This document shows positions 39,196 through 47,635 of a stretch of DNA of 64,000 nt, in pieces; position 1 is the stretch's first letter; each line of letters begins with the position of its first letter. This DNA is from Candidatus Omnitrophota bacterium (GTDB taxonomy: Bacteria > Omnitrophota > Gorgyraeia > Gygaellales > Profunditerraquicolaceae), in contig JALNZI010000005.1 in assembly GCA_023229385.1 (NCBI GenBank), positions 40,800-104,799 of the forward strand, read 5' to 3'. A program made the translations under genes and the position numbers. The notes under the pieces are model-generated. The model saw only the letters and a program-made list of their open reading frames with translations, was not told the DNA's origin and made no database searches.

Positions 39196-40221
39196 TTAAT
39201 TATTTTTATTCAAATATCTTACCCAATCTTTAACTATCTCAGTTTCTATTGGGCTAAACCAATCTGCATATCCAGGAGTTAAATAGTCACTAGTTGTATG
39301 GAATGCAATCAACTTGTCTATTTTCCACTTACATAATTTCTTACCATCTTTAGCACTTATCACCTTAGTATCCTCACACCAACTATCACATACAGAATGA
39401 TTATCTCCAAATATAATACATGTTTTATAATGTTTTACATCAGAAGTTATAAGTCTCCTATATTCTTTACATTCCTGATTACCATTATATTTCTCATATA
39501 ATTCATCCATATTTATATTATGTATCTCTTCATATGGAATAAATATTGTACTATGAGCAGTTATAATAATATCACAATAGAATGTTTCAGCCATCCATTT
39601 AGCTAATATTGCCGTAGATGTAGCTATTGCTTTAGGAATAGATGATGACCAATCCATATTAAGTAAATTCCTATCTGGAGAAGTTAAATCTAGTCCCCCA
39701 TACATTCCTTCTAATTTCTTATTATACATATTACTGTTAAACACAGCAAAGTTATGTATATTTGTAGAAATAGCATTTTCAATATTTTCTACAAACCATG
39801 TTGGGAACACATTTAAATCTTTTATCTTTTGAATATCAACATAAGCCACTCCATCTTCAATATACTCTTCAAATACTGAACTATTTACATCAAAGGAATC
39901 GATATTTAAATCATTATTAGAATCAAATAATTCAATTACATCATCTGTTACATATTCCATATAAACAGTATCTTCCCAATCAAAATCTTTAATATTTGTA
40001 AATCCTGCTTCTATTAATAACATCTTAAAATTAAAAGGTAATCCTGTTTTTAAAGCTTTTTGATATATAATTTCATATTCCAGTAACCTTATAATTTTAT
40101 TTTTTATTCTCTCATCACCATAGAAAAAAGGTACTCCTATAGGTAATTCATTAATCTCTTTTCTATCTGTTATAAAATATAACGTAGGTAATTTAAACTT
40201 TTTACTTTGTAATATTTCCAT
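39196..40221 (-). CDS. VWA (von Willebrand A)-like domain protein, partner of MoxR-type ATPase
   Basis: A 341-residue protein. Residues 187-195 (LLNMDWSSS) form a MIDAS signature DxSxS (D190, S192, S194) at the end of a strand, followed by a helix and a hydrophobic strand (FYCDIIITAHS), as in von Willebrand A domains. The N-terminal half is helical and acidic. VWA proteins encoded beside MoxR ATPases act as metal-dependent binding partners that help the ATPase remodel or load metal into target proteins. The MoxR-like gene lies 12 nt upstream on the same strand. The MIDAS threonine cannot be assigned with confidence, so the domain call rests on the DxSxS motif and the neighbour. Confidence 0.65.
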   Translation of the reverse strand: MEILQSKKFKLPTLYFITDRKEINELPIGVPFFYGDERIKNKIIRLLEYEIIYQKALKTGLPFNFKMLLIEAGFTNIKDFDWEDTVYMEYVTDDVIELFDSNNDLNIDSFDVNSSVFEEYIEDGVAYVDIQKIKDLNVFPTWFVENIENAISTNIHNFAVFNSNMYNKKLEGMYGGLDLTSPDRNLLNMDWSSSIPKAIATSTAILAKWMAETFYCDIIITAHSTIFIPYEEIHNINMDELYEKYNGNQECKEYRRLITSDVKHYKTCIIFGDNHSVCDSWCEDTKVISAKDGKKLCKWKIDKLIAFHTTSDYLTPGYADWFSPIETEIVKDWVRYLNKNN

Positions 40222-40233
40222 ACAATTACTTTT

Positions 40234-41247
40234 TCATTTTTTTAGTTTTATTAATTCTAACCAAGAAATATTTTCATTTTCTTCTAAATATTTATTTTTA
40301 TTTAATTTGACTCTACCTTTAATTGGATTTTGAATTAACGTATTTAACATAGGAATGATGTCGTCATAAGGGGTAGGTATTCCTTTAATGATCATTTCTA
40401 TAGCTTTATCTAAATCAGCAGAAGTGTCGTAATTATATCCTGTAAAATCCTCATTTTTAATTAAATTACATAATTTGCTTGATACTTCTTTTGGCATAAA
40501 GAATTTCTTACTTAAGAAGTTTTTCCAAGAAGCATCATCAAATACAATGTCATATTGTAGAAATCTTCTATGAATTTGAGGAGTTAATACAGGTTTACCT
40601 TGAGGATTAGCTGCTGCAACTATCATAATATCTGGTAGTTTTTTACCACTAATCATAATCCTACTTTCTAAGAATGTTAAAAACGCACTTAAGGTTAAAG
40701 GATTAGCATTATATGTTTCATCGATAAATAAAATATCTCCATCTTTTAATTCTAATAAGAAATCAAAATCATAATATTTCATAATATCTTTTTCTTTGTC
40801 TACTAATGCCATACCGGATACTTCAAAAGGCATCCTTTGAGAAAGCACAAATGGTGGTTTATACACACCTTTTTCTTCCATAAATTCTTGTATAACATAA
40901 GTTTTACCGAGTCCCGTGTTTGACATAAATAAAGGTACAGTTGTTCTTCTTATAACTGGATCATTATATATCCCTTCTAAAATTCCTTTTATTTCTCCTA
41001 CTTTATATTTTTTTATGTGTGACATATTAGTATTTTCATTAATTTTAATTCCTGTTACTTTAGCAATTTCTTCTGGAGTAGCTTGTCTAACATTAGATTC
41101 ATAAATTTCTCCTCCATGTAGACCTGTTTGTAATACAAACCCACCCCAGCGGACACCACTAACTCTATAAATTTCACCAACTTTTAACTTACAACCAGAT
41201 GTTTTGTTCTCAACTACATTAAACCAGTCTCCAATCTTATATTCCAT
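40234..41247 (-). CDS. MoxR-family AAA+ ATPase with N-terminal SH3/KOW-like domain
   Basis: A 337-residue protein. Walker A SNTGLGKT at 109-116, Walker B ILFIDE at 172-177, ANPQG (213-217) after the next strand, and HRRF with R227/R228 as arginine-finger/sensor candidates match MoxR/dynein-related AAA+ ATPases. Residues 1-65 (YKIGDWFNV, then KVGEIYRV, then RQATPEEI) form a small beta-barrel-like domain that occurs elsewhere in this phage (the 614-residue protein). MoxR enzymes work with VWA proteins as chaperones that change the shape of, or activate, target complexes. The next gene downstream encodes the VWA protein. The start at 41247 overlaps the previous stop (TAATG), which supports keeping the N-terminal domain. 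Confidence 0.82.
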   Translation of the reverse strand: MEYKIGDWFNVVENKTSGCKLKVGEIYRVSGVRWGGFVLQTGLHGGEIYESNVRQATPEEIAKVTGIKINENTNMSHIKKYKVGEIKGILEGIYNDPVIRRTTVPLFMSNTGLGKTYVIQEFMEEKGVYKPPFVLSQRMPFEVSGMALVDKEKDIMKYYDFDFLLELKDGDILFIDETYNANPLTLSAFLTFLESRIMISGKKLPDIMIVAAANPQGKPVLTPQIHRRFLQYDIVFDDASWKNFLSKKFFMPKEVSSKLCNLIKNEDFTGYNYDTSADLDKAIEMIIKGIPTPYDDIIPMLNTLIQNPIKGRVKLNKNKYLEENENISWLELIKLKK

Positions 41248-41594
41248 TATTCATGTTTACAATATGCATTTAAATACATAACAATCGTATCCCAAGATAT
41301 TCCAATATTAGCATCATGTTCTATAATCATTAATTCTAAAGTATATCGAAATTTACTTCTATCATAAATATTTTCTTTATTATAGAAGCCTTCTAAATCA
41401 GAAGCTTGAGTTTCAAAATCTTCTACAGTCCAAGTAACAGATGTTTTATACAGATATTCTAACTTAGATTTAATCTTTTTAAGTTTCTTTTTAAATCTCA
41501 CAATATGCCATGTTTCAATTAACTTTTCATCAATTGTGGAAACATTTTTTGCAAATTTAATTAACTTATCAATATTATTTAGAATTTTTCTCAT
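41247..41594 (-). CDS. Basic helical protein, unknown function
   Basis: A 115-residue protein, Lys-rich in the first half (RFKKKLKKIKSKLEYLY) and helical, with a more acidic C-terminus. No domain is recognised. It overlaps the neighbouring 87-residue gene by 4 nt and the MoxR gene by 1 nt, so it is co-translated with the MoxR-VWA pair. Confidence 0.5.
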   Translation of the reverse strand: MRKILNNIDKLIKFAKNVSTIDEKLIETWHIVRFKKKLKKIKSKLEYLYKTSVTWTVEDFETQASDLEGFYNKENIYDRSKFRYTLELMIIEHDANIGISWDTIVMYLNAYCKHE

Positions 41595-41854
41595 AAATTT
41601 AGTGATTTAGTTATTTCATCTCTTTCTTGCTTATATAACAAAATATACTCTTTTAAATCTACAGTTATATCTTTATTAGATAATTCTTCATTGATAATTC
41701 TAGTTATAGCAAATTCTAAATTATAACCATATCCGATATCTTTTCTTGAAACATATACTTCCTTAGTATCTTTTTTGATACTTTCACAATCTTTATATAA
41801 ATCAAAATGATTACCATCTTGAATCAAGATATAATTTTTATACTTTATTTCCAT
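41591..41854 (-). CDS. Small protein, unknown function
   Basis: An 87-residue protein: strands at KYKNYILIQDGNHFDLYKD, then a helical part (YGYNLEFAITRIINEEL) and a charged C-terminus. It may be a small alpha/beta domain. It overlaps both neighbours by a few bases in the minus strand operon. No function can be assigned. Confidence 0.5.
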   Translation of the reverse strand: MEIKYKNYILIQDGNHFDLYKDCESIKKDTKEVYVSRKDIGYGYNLEFAITRIINEELSNKDITVDLKEYILLYKQERDEITKSLNL

Positions 41855-42089
41855 CTTCTTTTCCTTTAATTATTTTACATTGATCATGAGGAATATAATC
41901 TTGACCATAGTCAGTATAAACTCCATATTCTAATATATCATTACTTGAAAATCCATCATCAGTACTAATATACATTACTTTAGATTGAAATGTTTTACCC
42001 ATATATTGTTCGTAAATAGTTCCAATCCAACCTGGATCATTAGAAAATGTCCATTCTATTATATCACCAACTTTAGCTAATTCTTCCAT
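41838..42089 (-). CDS. Small SH3/KOW-like beta protein
   Basis: An 83-residue protein: AKVGDIIEWTFSNDPGWIGTIYEQ, later YIPHDQCKII. The start, G-D-x-x-x-W and following short strands resemble a stand-alone version of the small barrel domain at the N-terminus of the MoxR protein. The role is unknown. It overlaps the dNMP kinase gene by 17 nt and the next gene by 17 nt. Confidence 0.5.
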   Translation of the reverse strand: MEELAKVGDIIEWTFSNDPGWIGTIYEQYMGKTFQSKVMYISTDDGFSSNDILEYGVYTDYGQDYIPHDQCKIIKGKEDGNKV

Positions 42090-42906
42090 TATTAATAATT
42101 TTAAAATAAATTAACATTTCTCTCACTTTCTCTATTAAAGAAGGTATATCTGAATCATTTTCTATTACGTAGTCAAAAGTGTAGTCGTCTAATGCTGTTT
42201 CACTAACATGTGGTTCTATACCTTTAGTATGAAAATCCCATTCTGCTTTATCTATCCATTTATTTTTTGGATTTCTATTAATTCTAATAACAATTCCTTG
42301 TCTGTCCTTGATAGCTTTAGCTTCATTAGGAAATCTAACATCTGTTATAATCCAATTAGGCAATAAACTTTTTTCATGATCATAGTTATATGGAATCCCT
42401 TCAAGAGATTCTAATAAATCATCTGCTAATTTATAATCTTTCATCAAAGCATTAACCCAAACATCAGGATGTATAACATCTCTCATTGCATCTGTACTTA
42501 CTTTTTGAAGAAGTTCTCTTACTGTGTAACAGTATCCCCCTATTTTTCCTGTATCAACAGACACTTTATTTTTATCTTTAATTTGCCACTCTACTCCTAA
42601 ATAACTACTTTTAACTTCTTCTTTCTCAAAGTCTTTGACAGGTATTCCAGTAAGAATAGAACATATTTGTTTAACAGCATATGCAAATTTCTTTATTTGG
42701 TATTCTGAGCATCCCCAACCGATTCCAGATATATCACCCCAACCTTGAACTGTATTTTTTTCTAACCAATATTCACAAGATTGAAATTCATTTAAATCTT
42801 TTTTTTGTATATCACGTTTACTTAACCATGTAAAATATTGTATTATCTTACCAACTGTATCTTTTCCTGAGCCAGCACGTCCTGAAATTGAGATTAAATT
42901 TATCAT
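42073..42906 (-). CDS. Deoxynucleoside monophosphate kinase
   Basis: A 277-residue protein. It opens with LISISGRAGSGKDTVG, a P-loop (GRAGSGKDT, residues 9-17) of the thymidylate/dNMP kinase type. A LID-like Arg-rich part and WIITDVRFPNEAKAI, followed by IVIRINR, match phage dNMP kinases (T4 gene 1-like), where DVRFxNE marks the core strand. It would phosphorylate dNMPs to dNDPs and so recycle nucleotides from host DNA for phage replication. It sits in the replication arm near the polymerase, exonuclease and further on dUTPase. Its length is within the family's range. Confidence 0.82.
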   Translation of the reverse strand: MINLISISGRAGSGKDTVGKIIQYFTWLSKRDIQKKDLNEFQSCEYWLEKNTVQGWGDISGIGWGCSEYQIKKFAYAVKQICSILTGIPVKDFEKEEVKSSYLGVEWQIKDKNKVSVDTGKIGGYCYTVRELLQKVSTDAMRDVIHPDVWVNALMKDYKLADDLLESLEGIPYNYDHEKSLLPNWIITDVRFPNEAKAIKDRQGIVIRINRNPKNKWIDKAEWDFHTKGIEPHVSETALDDYTFDYVIENDSDIPSLIEKVREMLIYFKIINNGRIS

Positions 42907-43127
42907 AATAACTTTCCAGCTAAATTTAAATACAATAATGCATCATTAACTTCTTTCTTAGGAGTTAATTTATATTTATCCTCTAATTCTACAATTAAGT
43001 TATTTAAAGCTGTTAAATCAGGTGAAATATATGGTATTTTCTCTTTAACTTCTATTTCTTCAACAACTTTTTTCTTAACTGGAGTATCACATACTGTCCA
43101 ATTAGCACTTCCACTTATATTATCCAT
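42903..43127 (-). CDS. Small protein, unknown function
   Basis: A 74-residue protein with a Trp/Cys-containing start (SGSANWTVCDTPVKKKV) and a helical second half (LTALNNLIVELEDKYKL). No domain is recognised. It is the first gene after a terminator hairpin and overlaps the dNMP kinase start by 4 nt. Confidence 0.5.
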   Translation of the reverse strand: MDNISGSANWTVCDTPVKKKVVEEIEVKEKIPYISPDLTALNNLIVELEDKYKLTPKKEVNDALLYLNLAGKLL

Positions 43128-43139
43128 ATTTTAAATTTA

Positions 43140-43162
43140 AAAGGGGAAATATTATCCCCTTT
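43140..43162 (-). terminator. Terminator-like hairpin
   Basis: AAAGGGGA / TCCCCTTT (8 bp) with a 7-nt loop, downstream of the stop of the 137-residue gene on the minus strand. The following TTTTAAATTT is a weak T-tract. It likely ends or attenuates the upstream transcript. The stem resembles that of the arm-junction terminator. Confidence 0.7.
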
Positions 43163-43166
43163 ATTA

Positions 43167-43580
43167 TTAAACAGTTGCTGTTAATTTAGCTAAATTATAT
43201 TCGTGTTTTGCTAAACAATCATTTTCAAATTGTAAATTTGATTTAGTTTCAGATAATGCTAAATCAGCTTTATCCAATTTCTTTTCAGCCACTTTACAAT
43301 TATCTACGTATGTTTCATAATTTCTAGCAATTGAGTTTTCTACATTATCTAACTCTTTTTTAGCTTTAATAACTTCTCTTTCAGCTCTCTTAATAGCATT
43401 TTCAGCAGAAGGAATACGGGATGTTTTATAGTGACTTATTTGTTCATTACAACCTATAATTGTATCTTCTAAACTATCAATTGATTGTTCAACATATAAA
43501 TCTTCAATAGATTTACCCATATTTTCTTTCAATTTTGCTATAATAGCATACTCTTTTACTTCTTCTTTTACTTTTGCCAT
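43167..43580 (-). CDS. Coiled-coil protein, unknown function
   Basis: A 137-residue, almost entirely helical protein rich in Lys, Glu and Ala with heptad spacing (for example AIKRAEREVIKAKKELDNVE). It probably forms a coiled-coil dimer. There is no signal peptide or membrane segment. It lies 2 nt after the 614-residue gene's stop on the minus strand and before a terminator. Confidence 0.55.
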   Translation of the reverse strand: MAKVKEEVKEYAIIAKLKENMGKSIEDLYVEQSIDSLEDTIIGCNEQISHYKTSRIPSAENAIKRAEREVIKAKKELDNVENSIARNYETYVDNCKVAEKKLDKADLALSETKSNLQFENDCLAKHEYNLAKLTATV

Positions 43581-43582
43581 AA

Positions 43583-45427
43583 TTACTTAATTTTTAATTG
43601 TTTAATTTTATTAATTTTAATTTCAACCTTACCTTTAATTCCTAAAGGTTTAGGTTTTCTTTCTAAAGGTACTAATAATTTAAATCCATTGGATTTAGAT
43701 GATTTCAAATCTTTATCAGATGTTCCATATATTAATGCATCCAAATGATTTTTTGGAAAGTGAAAACCTGACCAATCTTTATTGACTGTTTCTGAAACAT
43801 TTGTTCTAATACTATCATAATATTCTTTACCATTCCAAACATGAGATAGGAATTGTTGGAAGGTTATCTCTACCTCCCTCCACCACCCCTCTAACAGCGC
43901 TCCCTCCTCACAAATATATTTGCCAGGACAGTCGGTATCAGAATATTTAATAATATGTTTTCTCCAATAATTTAATATATCTTTTGATGAATCATTTAAT
44001 TCACAATACCAATATTTAGGTAAAATAAAAGAATCTTTAACCTTATCCACATGTCCGTCAGGTAAATACTGTTGAATTTCTGATAAATCTGTTAATTCTA
44101 CTAAGGAGTAATTTAATGTTTTAGCAAAACTACCTTTCTCAACATACTTTCTATTACAATATTCACCAATATAACTAATATTAGATTCTTTTTTTAGTTT
44201 TAGGAACCATTTATCATTGATATCAATGTGATCTGCTTTTAATGAATCCCATTTTCCAACTTCAAATTTCATTTCTTTACTTTTTAATGCTGTCTCTTTA
44301 TCTACAAATTTACCTTTTTTTATGCAGTAATTTAACCAGTCTTTTTCTTCTTGAGTTGCTATTCTACTAGGATGGTTATTTATATCAAGTATAGCTGCAC
44401 ATTTATTATAAAAATTTAAAGTTTTAGCATGTAAAGCTGTATTATTGCATTTATAATCATTAGAGTCTACTTTATCATGTATCCAACCTCTTGTATAATA
44501 AATCTCACCTTCAACTAAATCACTAACTTTTAAAGTATCTTGTACTATTTCAGCCCATTTTTTATCTTTATCATCCCAAATAAGTCCTCCGCTATAGCCA
44601 AAGGCATTTCTAGCAAATCTTACCTCTATACCTTCTTTTATACCTGCAAAATTCCAATGATCATGCCATTCTGGAATAGATGATATTTCTACTACATTTC
44701 CACTTTCTCTACATACTTTAGTCCCAATAGGATAGAGTTTTCTAGCCTCAGCTAATAAATCTTCTTTACTAGGTTCTTTAAGTACATATTTCTTGAATTG
44801 TTCAAAAGTTATTTCCTCTCCAAAATATTTCTCATATTTACCATTATGTTCTTTACCTTGTTTACTAAACCTATTAGATATTCCAACAATATAACCTTCC
44901 TCTAATATATCAGATAAATGGGGCCATCTCCATTTACTCAAAATATGTTTATTTTCTTTAGTAACAGTAACATACCATTGTTCTGGTAAAACAAATTCTC
45001 CAGTAATTTCAATAACTTCTTCTTCTGTAGCCAATCTTACTATATCAGATACATTATTATGAATCTTATCTTGATCTTCAAATCTGTTTCCACTGTTATG
45101 GATGTTAACAATTTTACAAACTTTTAAATCTTTTCTAATAACCCAGTCGCCTACTTTAAATTTTATGTTTTTATTCACATACATTCTCTCAAACTCTTCA
45201 AATGTTAGTTCTGGTAATTCAATATAGTTATTGAAATAAGGTAAATTATCTATTTCATGTGTTAATTCATTATCCTCAAGATATAACTGTTTTGAATTTG
45301 TACAAATAACTTGAGTACTTGTATTGTTCCATTTATACCCATTCTTAAATAATGTTTCTTGTACAATCTTACTCTTTTCTGGCGTAAGATCTTTCATTTT
45401 AAACTCTTTTATTATCAAATTTGCCAT
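43583..45427 (-). CDS. Large modular protein with repeated small barrel-type domains
   Basis: A 614-residue protein built from repeated modules. Two copies of a 'LPxxWYxxxxxxxxxILxxWR ... EITFxQFxxxV' module lie at about 147-222 (LPEQWYVTVT, then EITFEQFKKYV) and about 467-545 (LPKYWYCELN, then EITFQQFLSHV). Between and before them are 'KVGDWVIRK ... RLATEEEV' (about 92-143) and a related 'LVEGEIYYTRGW ... RIATQEEKDW' segment (about 300-365), the same unit as at the start of the MoxR protein. No catalytic motif is evident, so binding of protein, nucleic acid or sugar is more likely. The C-terminus is very basic (KVEIKINKIKQLKIK). A G-rich patch of coding strand lies at 43872-43909. Confidence 0.5.
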   Translation of the reverse strand: MANLIIKEFKMKDLTPEKSKIVQETLFKNGYKWNNTSTQVICTNSKQLYLEDNELTHEIDNLPYFNNYIELPELTFEEFERMYVNKNIKFKVGDWVIRKDLKVCKIVNIHNSGNRFEDQDKIHNNVSDIVRLATEEEVIEITGEFVLPEQWYVTVTKENKHILSKWRWPHLSDILEEGYIVGISNRFSKQGKEHNGKYEKYFGEEITFEQFKKYVLKEPSKEDLLAEARKLYPIGTKVCRESGNVVEISSIPEWHDHWNFAGIKEGIEVRFARNAFGYSGGLIWDDKDKKWAEIVQDTLKVSDLVEGEIYYTRGWIHDKVDSNDYKCNNTALHAKTLNFYNKCAAILDINNHPSRIATQEEKDWLNYCIKKGKFVDKETALKSKEMKFEVGKWDSLKADHIDINDKWFLKLKKESNISYIGEYCNRKYVEKGSFAKTLNYSLVELTDLSEIQQYLPDGHVDKVKDSFILPKYWYCELNDSSKDILNYWRKHIIKYSDTDCPGKYICEEGALLEGWWREVEITFQQFLSHVWNGKEYYDSIRTNVSETVNKDWSGFHFPKNHLDALIYGTSDKDLKSSKSNGFKLLVPLERKPKPLGIKGKVEIKINKIKQLKIK

Positions 45428-46185
45428 CTTTCCTCATTTATTTTAGGTTTCTCAGCATAATCAATATTATCCGGCATCTTACATCCAAAATATTCTTCTA
45501 ATTCATTTCTTCTTAATTCACCTTTATTAAGTATTTGCGATATTGGTGAATCAGGTTTATTTTGATTATGGAAATTTAGAATTACAGATTTAGATTTATC
45601 ACTAATATGTGAAAATTTACCATTTAATATTAATTTAATATCATCCATTATTATTTCATCAATTATTTTAAATACAAAACAGTCAAATCTATTATCATTA
45701 ACATCCTTTAAATATTGAATACAATTATCTTGCTTTTGAAGAATATCTATAAATTTAGCATAATACGTTATTGGTGAATATCTATATATTAAATACAAAT
45801 ATTCTCCATCATTATGTTTGAAATTATAATGTTGATAATAACAATTAATGAAATTATGTTCCATTAATAAATAATCTTTCTTAATATTCAATAAAGGTAA
45901 GAAATAAGCAGAACTAACATTACTTTCAAACTCATTTATTCTAAGTCTACTTTTATCTTCTTTATAAATAAAATTAGCTTTATAATAAGTGTCTTGAGAA
46001 TTTGTTTTAAAATGAATTTTATCCCCAATATTGATTGAATAGTTTGTAAAATTAATTGTTTTAAAATGATATTTATCTAATCGTATTGTACTCACTGGTG
46101 TTTTAGGTAACAGTAGTATTGTTTTCGCACTTAATACTTCCACACTAAAAAGCTGTGGTTTCTTCTGAATTTGTAATTCCTCCAT
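45415..46185 (-). CDS. Protein of unknown function beside the 5'-3' exonuclease
   Basis: Aromatic-rich and strand-rich (YLYLIYRYSPITYY), about 256 residues from the chosen start MEELQIQ. An ATG 14 codons earlier (46227) is possible, but those codons lie inside the end of the upstream exonuclease gene, and the shorter start reduces the overlap to 41 nt. No domain is recognised. It overlaps the next gene by 13 nt. Tight coupling with the exonuclease and polymerase genes suggests a replication-linked role, which is not shown by sequence. Confidence 0.5.
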   Translation of the reverse strand: MEELQIQKKPQLFSVEVLSAKTILLLPKTPVSTIRLDKYHFKTINFTNYSINIGDKIHFKTNSQDTYYKANFIYKEDKSRLRINEFESNVSSAYFLPLLNIKKDYLLMEHNFINCYYQHYNFKHNDGEYLYLIYRYSPITYYAKFIDILQKQDNCIQYLKDVNDNRFDCFVFKIIDEIIMDDIKLILNGKFSHISDKSKSVILNFHNQNKPDSPISQILNKGELRRNELEEYFGCKMPDNIDYAEKPKINEERWQI

Positions 46186-46996
46186 ACATTCTAGTTTTAA
46201 ATTCCGGAATTTCGAAAGAAATTCCAAATTCAGTTAATTCATCTGAGTTTCTAAATAAATAGGTTTGTTTAAAAGATTTATTAAATTCATCAATTCCTTT
46301 ATTTAATCCATATCCATCTATAACTCTCTTTATTCCATCCTGTTTAGGTATTCCTTCAATATAAGCCTTTAAAACAGCAAATTTATATTGAGATACGCTA
46401 AACTTTTTTAAATAGCTCTCAGCAGTTCCTTCACCACATCCTTCTAAATAATTTAACTTGTTGTTATGTCCTTTTATAAGAACTTGTCTCCATAAGTTAA
46501 ATTCAGCTTGTTCTGGAGTAATTATTTCAAATCCATCTTCAATTCTATAATCTTTCTTACGAAATATTCCATAGTTAAAGAATTTAGCGGCTTCTTGTCT
46601 CAAATCCCCATCTATTGCAGCAATAGTAATATCATATTCATCTTTATATTGATTATGTGTAATTAAACACATATCATCTGATTCCAATTCAGGATGATTA
46701 AAAGCTTCCCATTTAGTTCTAGCATATTCAAGTAAGTCATATTTGAATTTAACATACTGTTTCTTAACTTCTCTATCAGCTTTAAATGTATCAAACATCT
46801 TCTTTCTATATGAAGTAGAACCATCACCAAATATAATATATTTATCTGCTTTAGTTACATTTAATATACTATCAATATAATAATCCAATGTATCTCTGTA
46901 TTTTGAGAAATCATCTGTAGAAGATTCTTTAACGGATACATTATAACATGCTGAATAGATTAAGGATGAACCATCAATTGTTGTAAGTTTATCCAT
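46145..46996 (-). CDS. FEN-like 5'-3' exonuclease (PIN/H3TH)
   Basis: A 283-residue protein with the acidic core of the flap endonuclease / T4 RNase H family: LTTIDGSSLIY (D8), IIFGDG followed by a basic arch region (YRKKMF, DTFKADR), then ELESDDMCLI and AAIDGDLRQ as metal ligands. A helix-3-turn-helix element (LEGCGEGTAESYLKKF) follows, which grips duplex DNA. It would remove RNA primers and flaps during replication or degrade host DNA. It lies directly downstream of the DNA polymerase gene cluster. Its length is typical for phage 5'-3' exonucleases. Confidence 0.82.
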   Translation of the reverse strand: MDKLTTIDGSSLIYSACYNVSVKESSTDDFSKYRDTLDYYIDSILNVTKADKYIIFGDGSTSYRKKMFDTFKADREVKKQYVKFKYDLLEYARTKWEAFNHPELESDDMCLITHNQYKDEYDITIAAIDGDLRQEAAKFFNYGIFRKKDYRIEDGFEIITPEQAEFNLWRQVLIKGHNNKLNYLEGCGEGTAESYLKKFSVSQYKFAVLKAYIEGIPKQDGIKRVIDGYGLNKGIDEFNKSFKQTYLFRNSDELTEFGISFEIPEFKTRMYGGITNSEETTAF

Positions 46997-47207
46997 TTGA
47001 ATCTGGTTTATACGTATAAGTATGTGTTGTTAATCCGCCATATTCATTTTTTAAATCGTATTTATCTTTGAATTTACGAATTAAATTAGAGAATTGCGTA
47101 CTTGTAATTTGAATGTTATCACAATAATGTTTTACTGATTTAATATGAAATTTACTTGTAACTGGCTTACCTTCTAAAAATAACTTTTCTATTTCTTGTT
47201 TAGTCAT
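46989..47207 (-). CDS. Small basic protein, unknown function
   Basis: A 72-residue protein, Lys-rich and probably helical (QEIEKLFLEGKPV, then FSNLIRKFKDKY). A winged-helix-like DNA-binding fold is conceivable, but no signature is clear. It overlaps the exonuclease start by 8 nt and is 3 nt after the preceding gene's stop. Confidence 0.5.
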   Translation of the reverse strand: MTKQEIEKLFLEGKPVTSKFHIKSVKHYCDNIQITSTQFSNLIRKFKDKYDLKNEYGGLTTHTYTYKPDSNG

Positions 47208-47210
47208 ATA

Positions 47211-47465
47211 TTATTCACTCCTCCATTCTTCAGTTTTACCGTGTTTTAAACTAAGTTTCTTCTCCCAATACATATCAGAACCAAAATACCAAGTTAATTC
47301 ACAATTTAATATTGTAATTTCTAAACTAGGAATTCTCTCAACTCTAATAGCTTCATATTTCCATTTCCAACTTAATCCATAAAATCTAATTTGAAATGGA
47401 GTAAATTGAAAAAACCACCATTTATATAGTGGTTTTTGAAAACTAAATATAAATCTTATTTTCAT
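47211..47465 (-). CDS. Small aromatic-rich protein, unknown function
   Basis: 84 residues from the ATG at 47465, chosen because it overlaps the stop of the zinc-finger gene as TAATG. An upstream ATG at 47483 is less likely. It is very rich in Trp and Phe (KWWFFQFTPFQIRFYG), alternating like beta strands. It resembles small conserved proteins of unknown role that I have seen in Bacteroidota phages. Confidence 0.5.
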   Translation of the reverse strand: MKIRFIFSFQKPLYKWWFFQFTPFQIRFYGLSWKWKYEAIRVERIPSLEITILNCELTWYFGSDMYWEKKLSLKHGKTEEWRSE

Positions 47466-47635
47466 TAACAATATCCTCCACAATGATCACATGTCCAAGA
47501 TCCATCTTTCCAAGTAAAATCTGGAGTATATTCAATTCCATTTTCCTCAGCAGATTGCATACAATCTTCACACCATTCTGCTTCAATCCAAGGTTCATCC
47601 TCAGTATCTTCTATTTCATCTAATTCTTCATTCAT
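47465..47635 (-). CDS. Small zinc-binding-type protein (CxxC pairs)
   Basis: A 56-residue protein. Cysteines are arranged as WCEDC and, at the C-terminus, TCDHCGGYC, i.e. two CxxC knuckles that could bind one zinc. The N-terminal 20 residues are strongly acidic. The ATG overlaps the TGA of polymerase exon 2 (ATGA) and its TAA overlaps the next ATG (TAATG). This tight fit supports a real gene. The function may be a small regulator of the polymerase region, but this cannot be derived from sequence. Confidence 0.6.
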   Translation of the reverse strand: MNEELDEIEDTEDEPWIEAEWCEDCMQSAEENGIEYTPDFTWKDGSWTCDHCGGYC

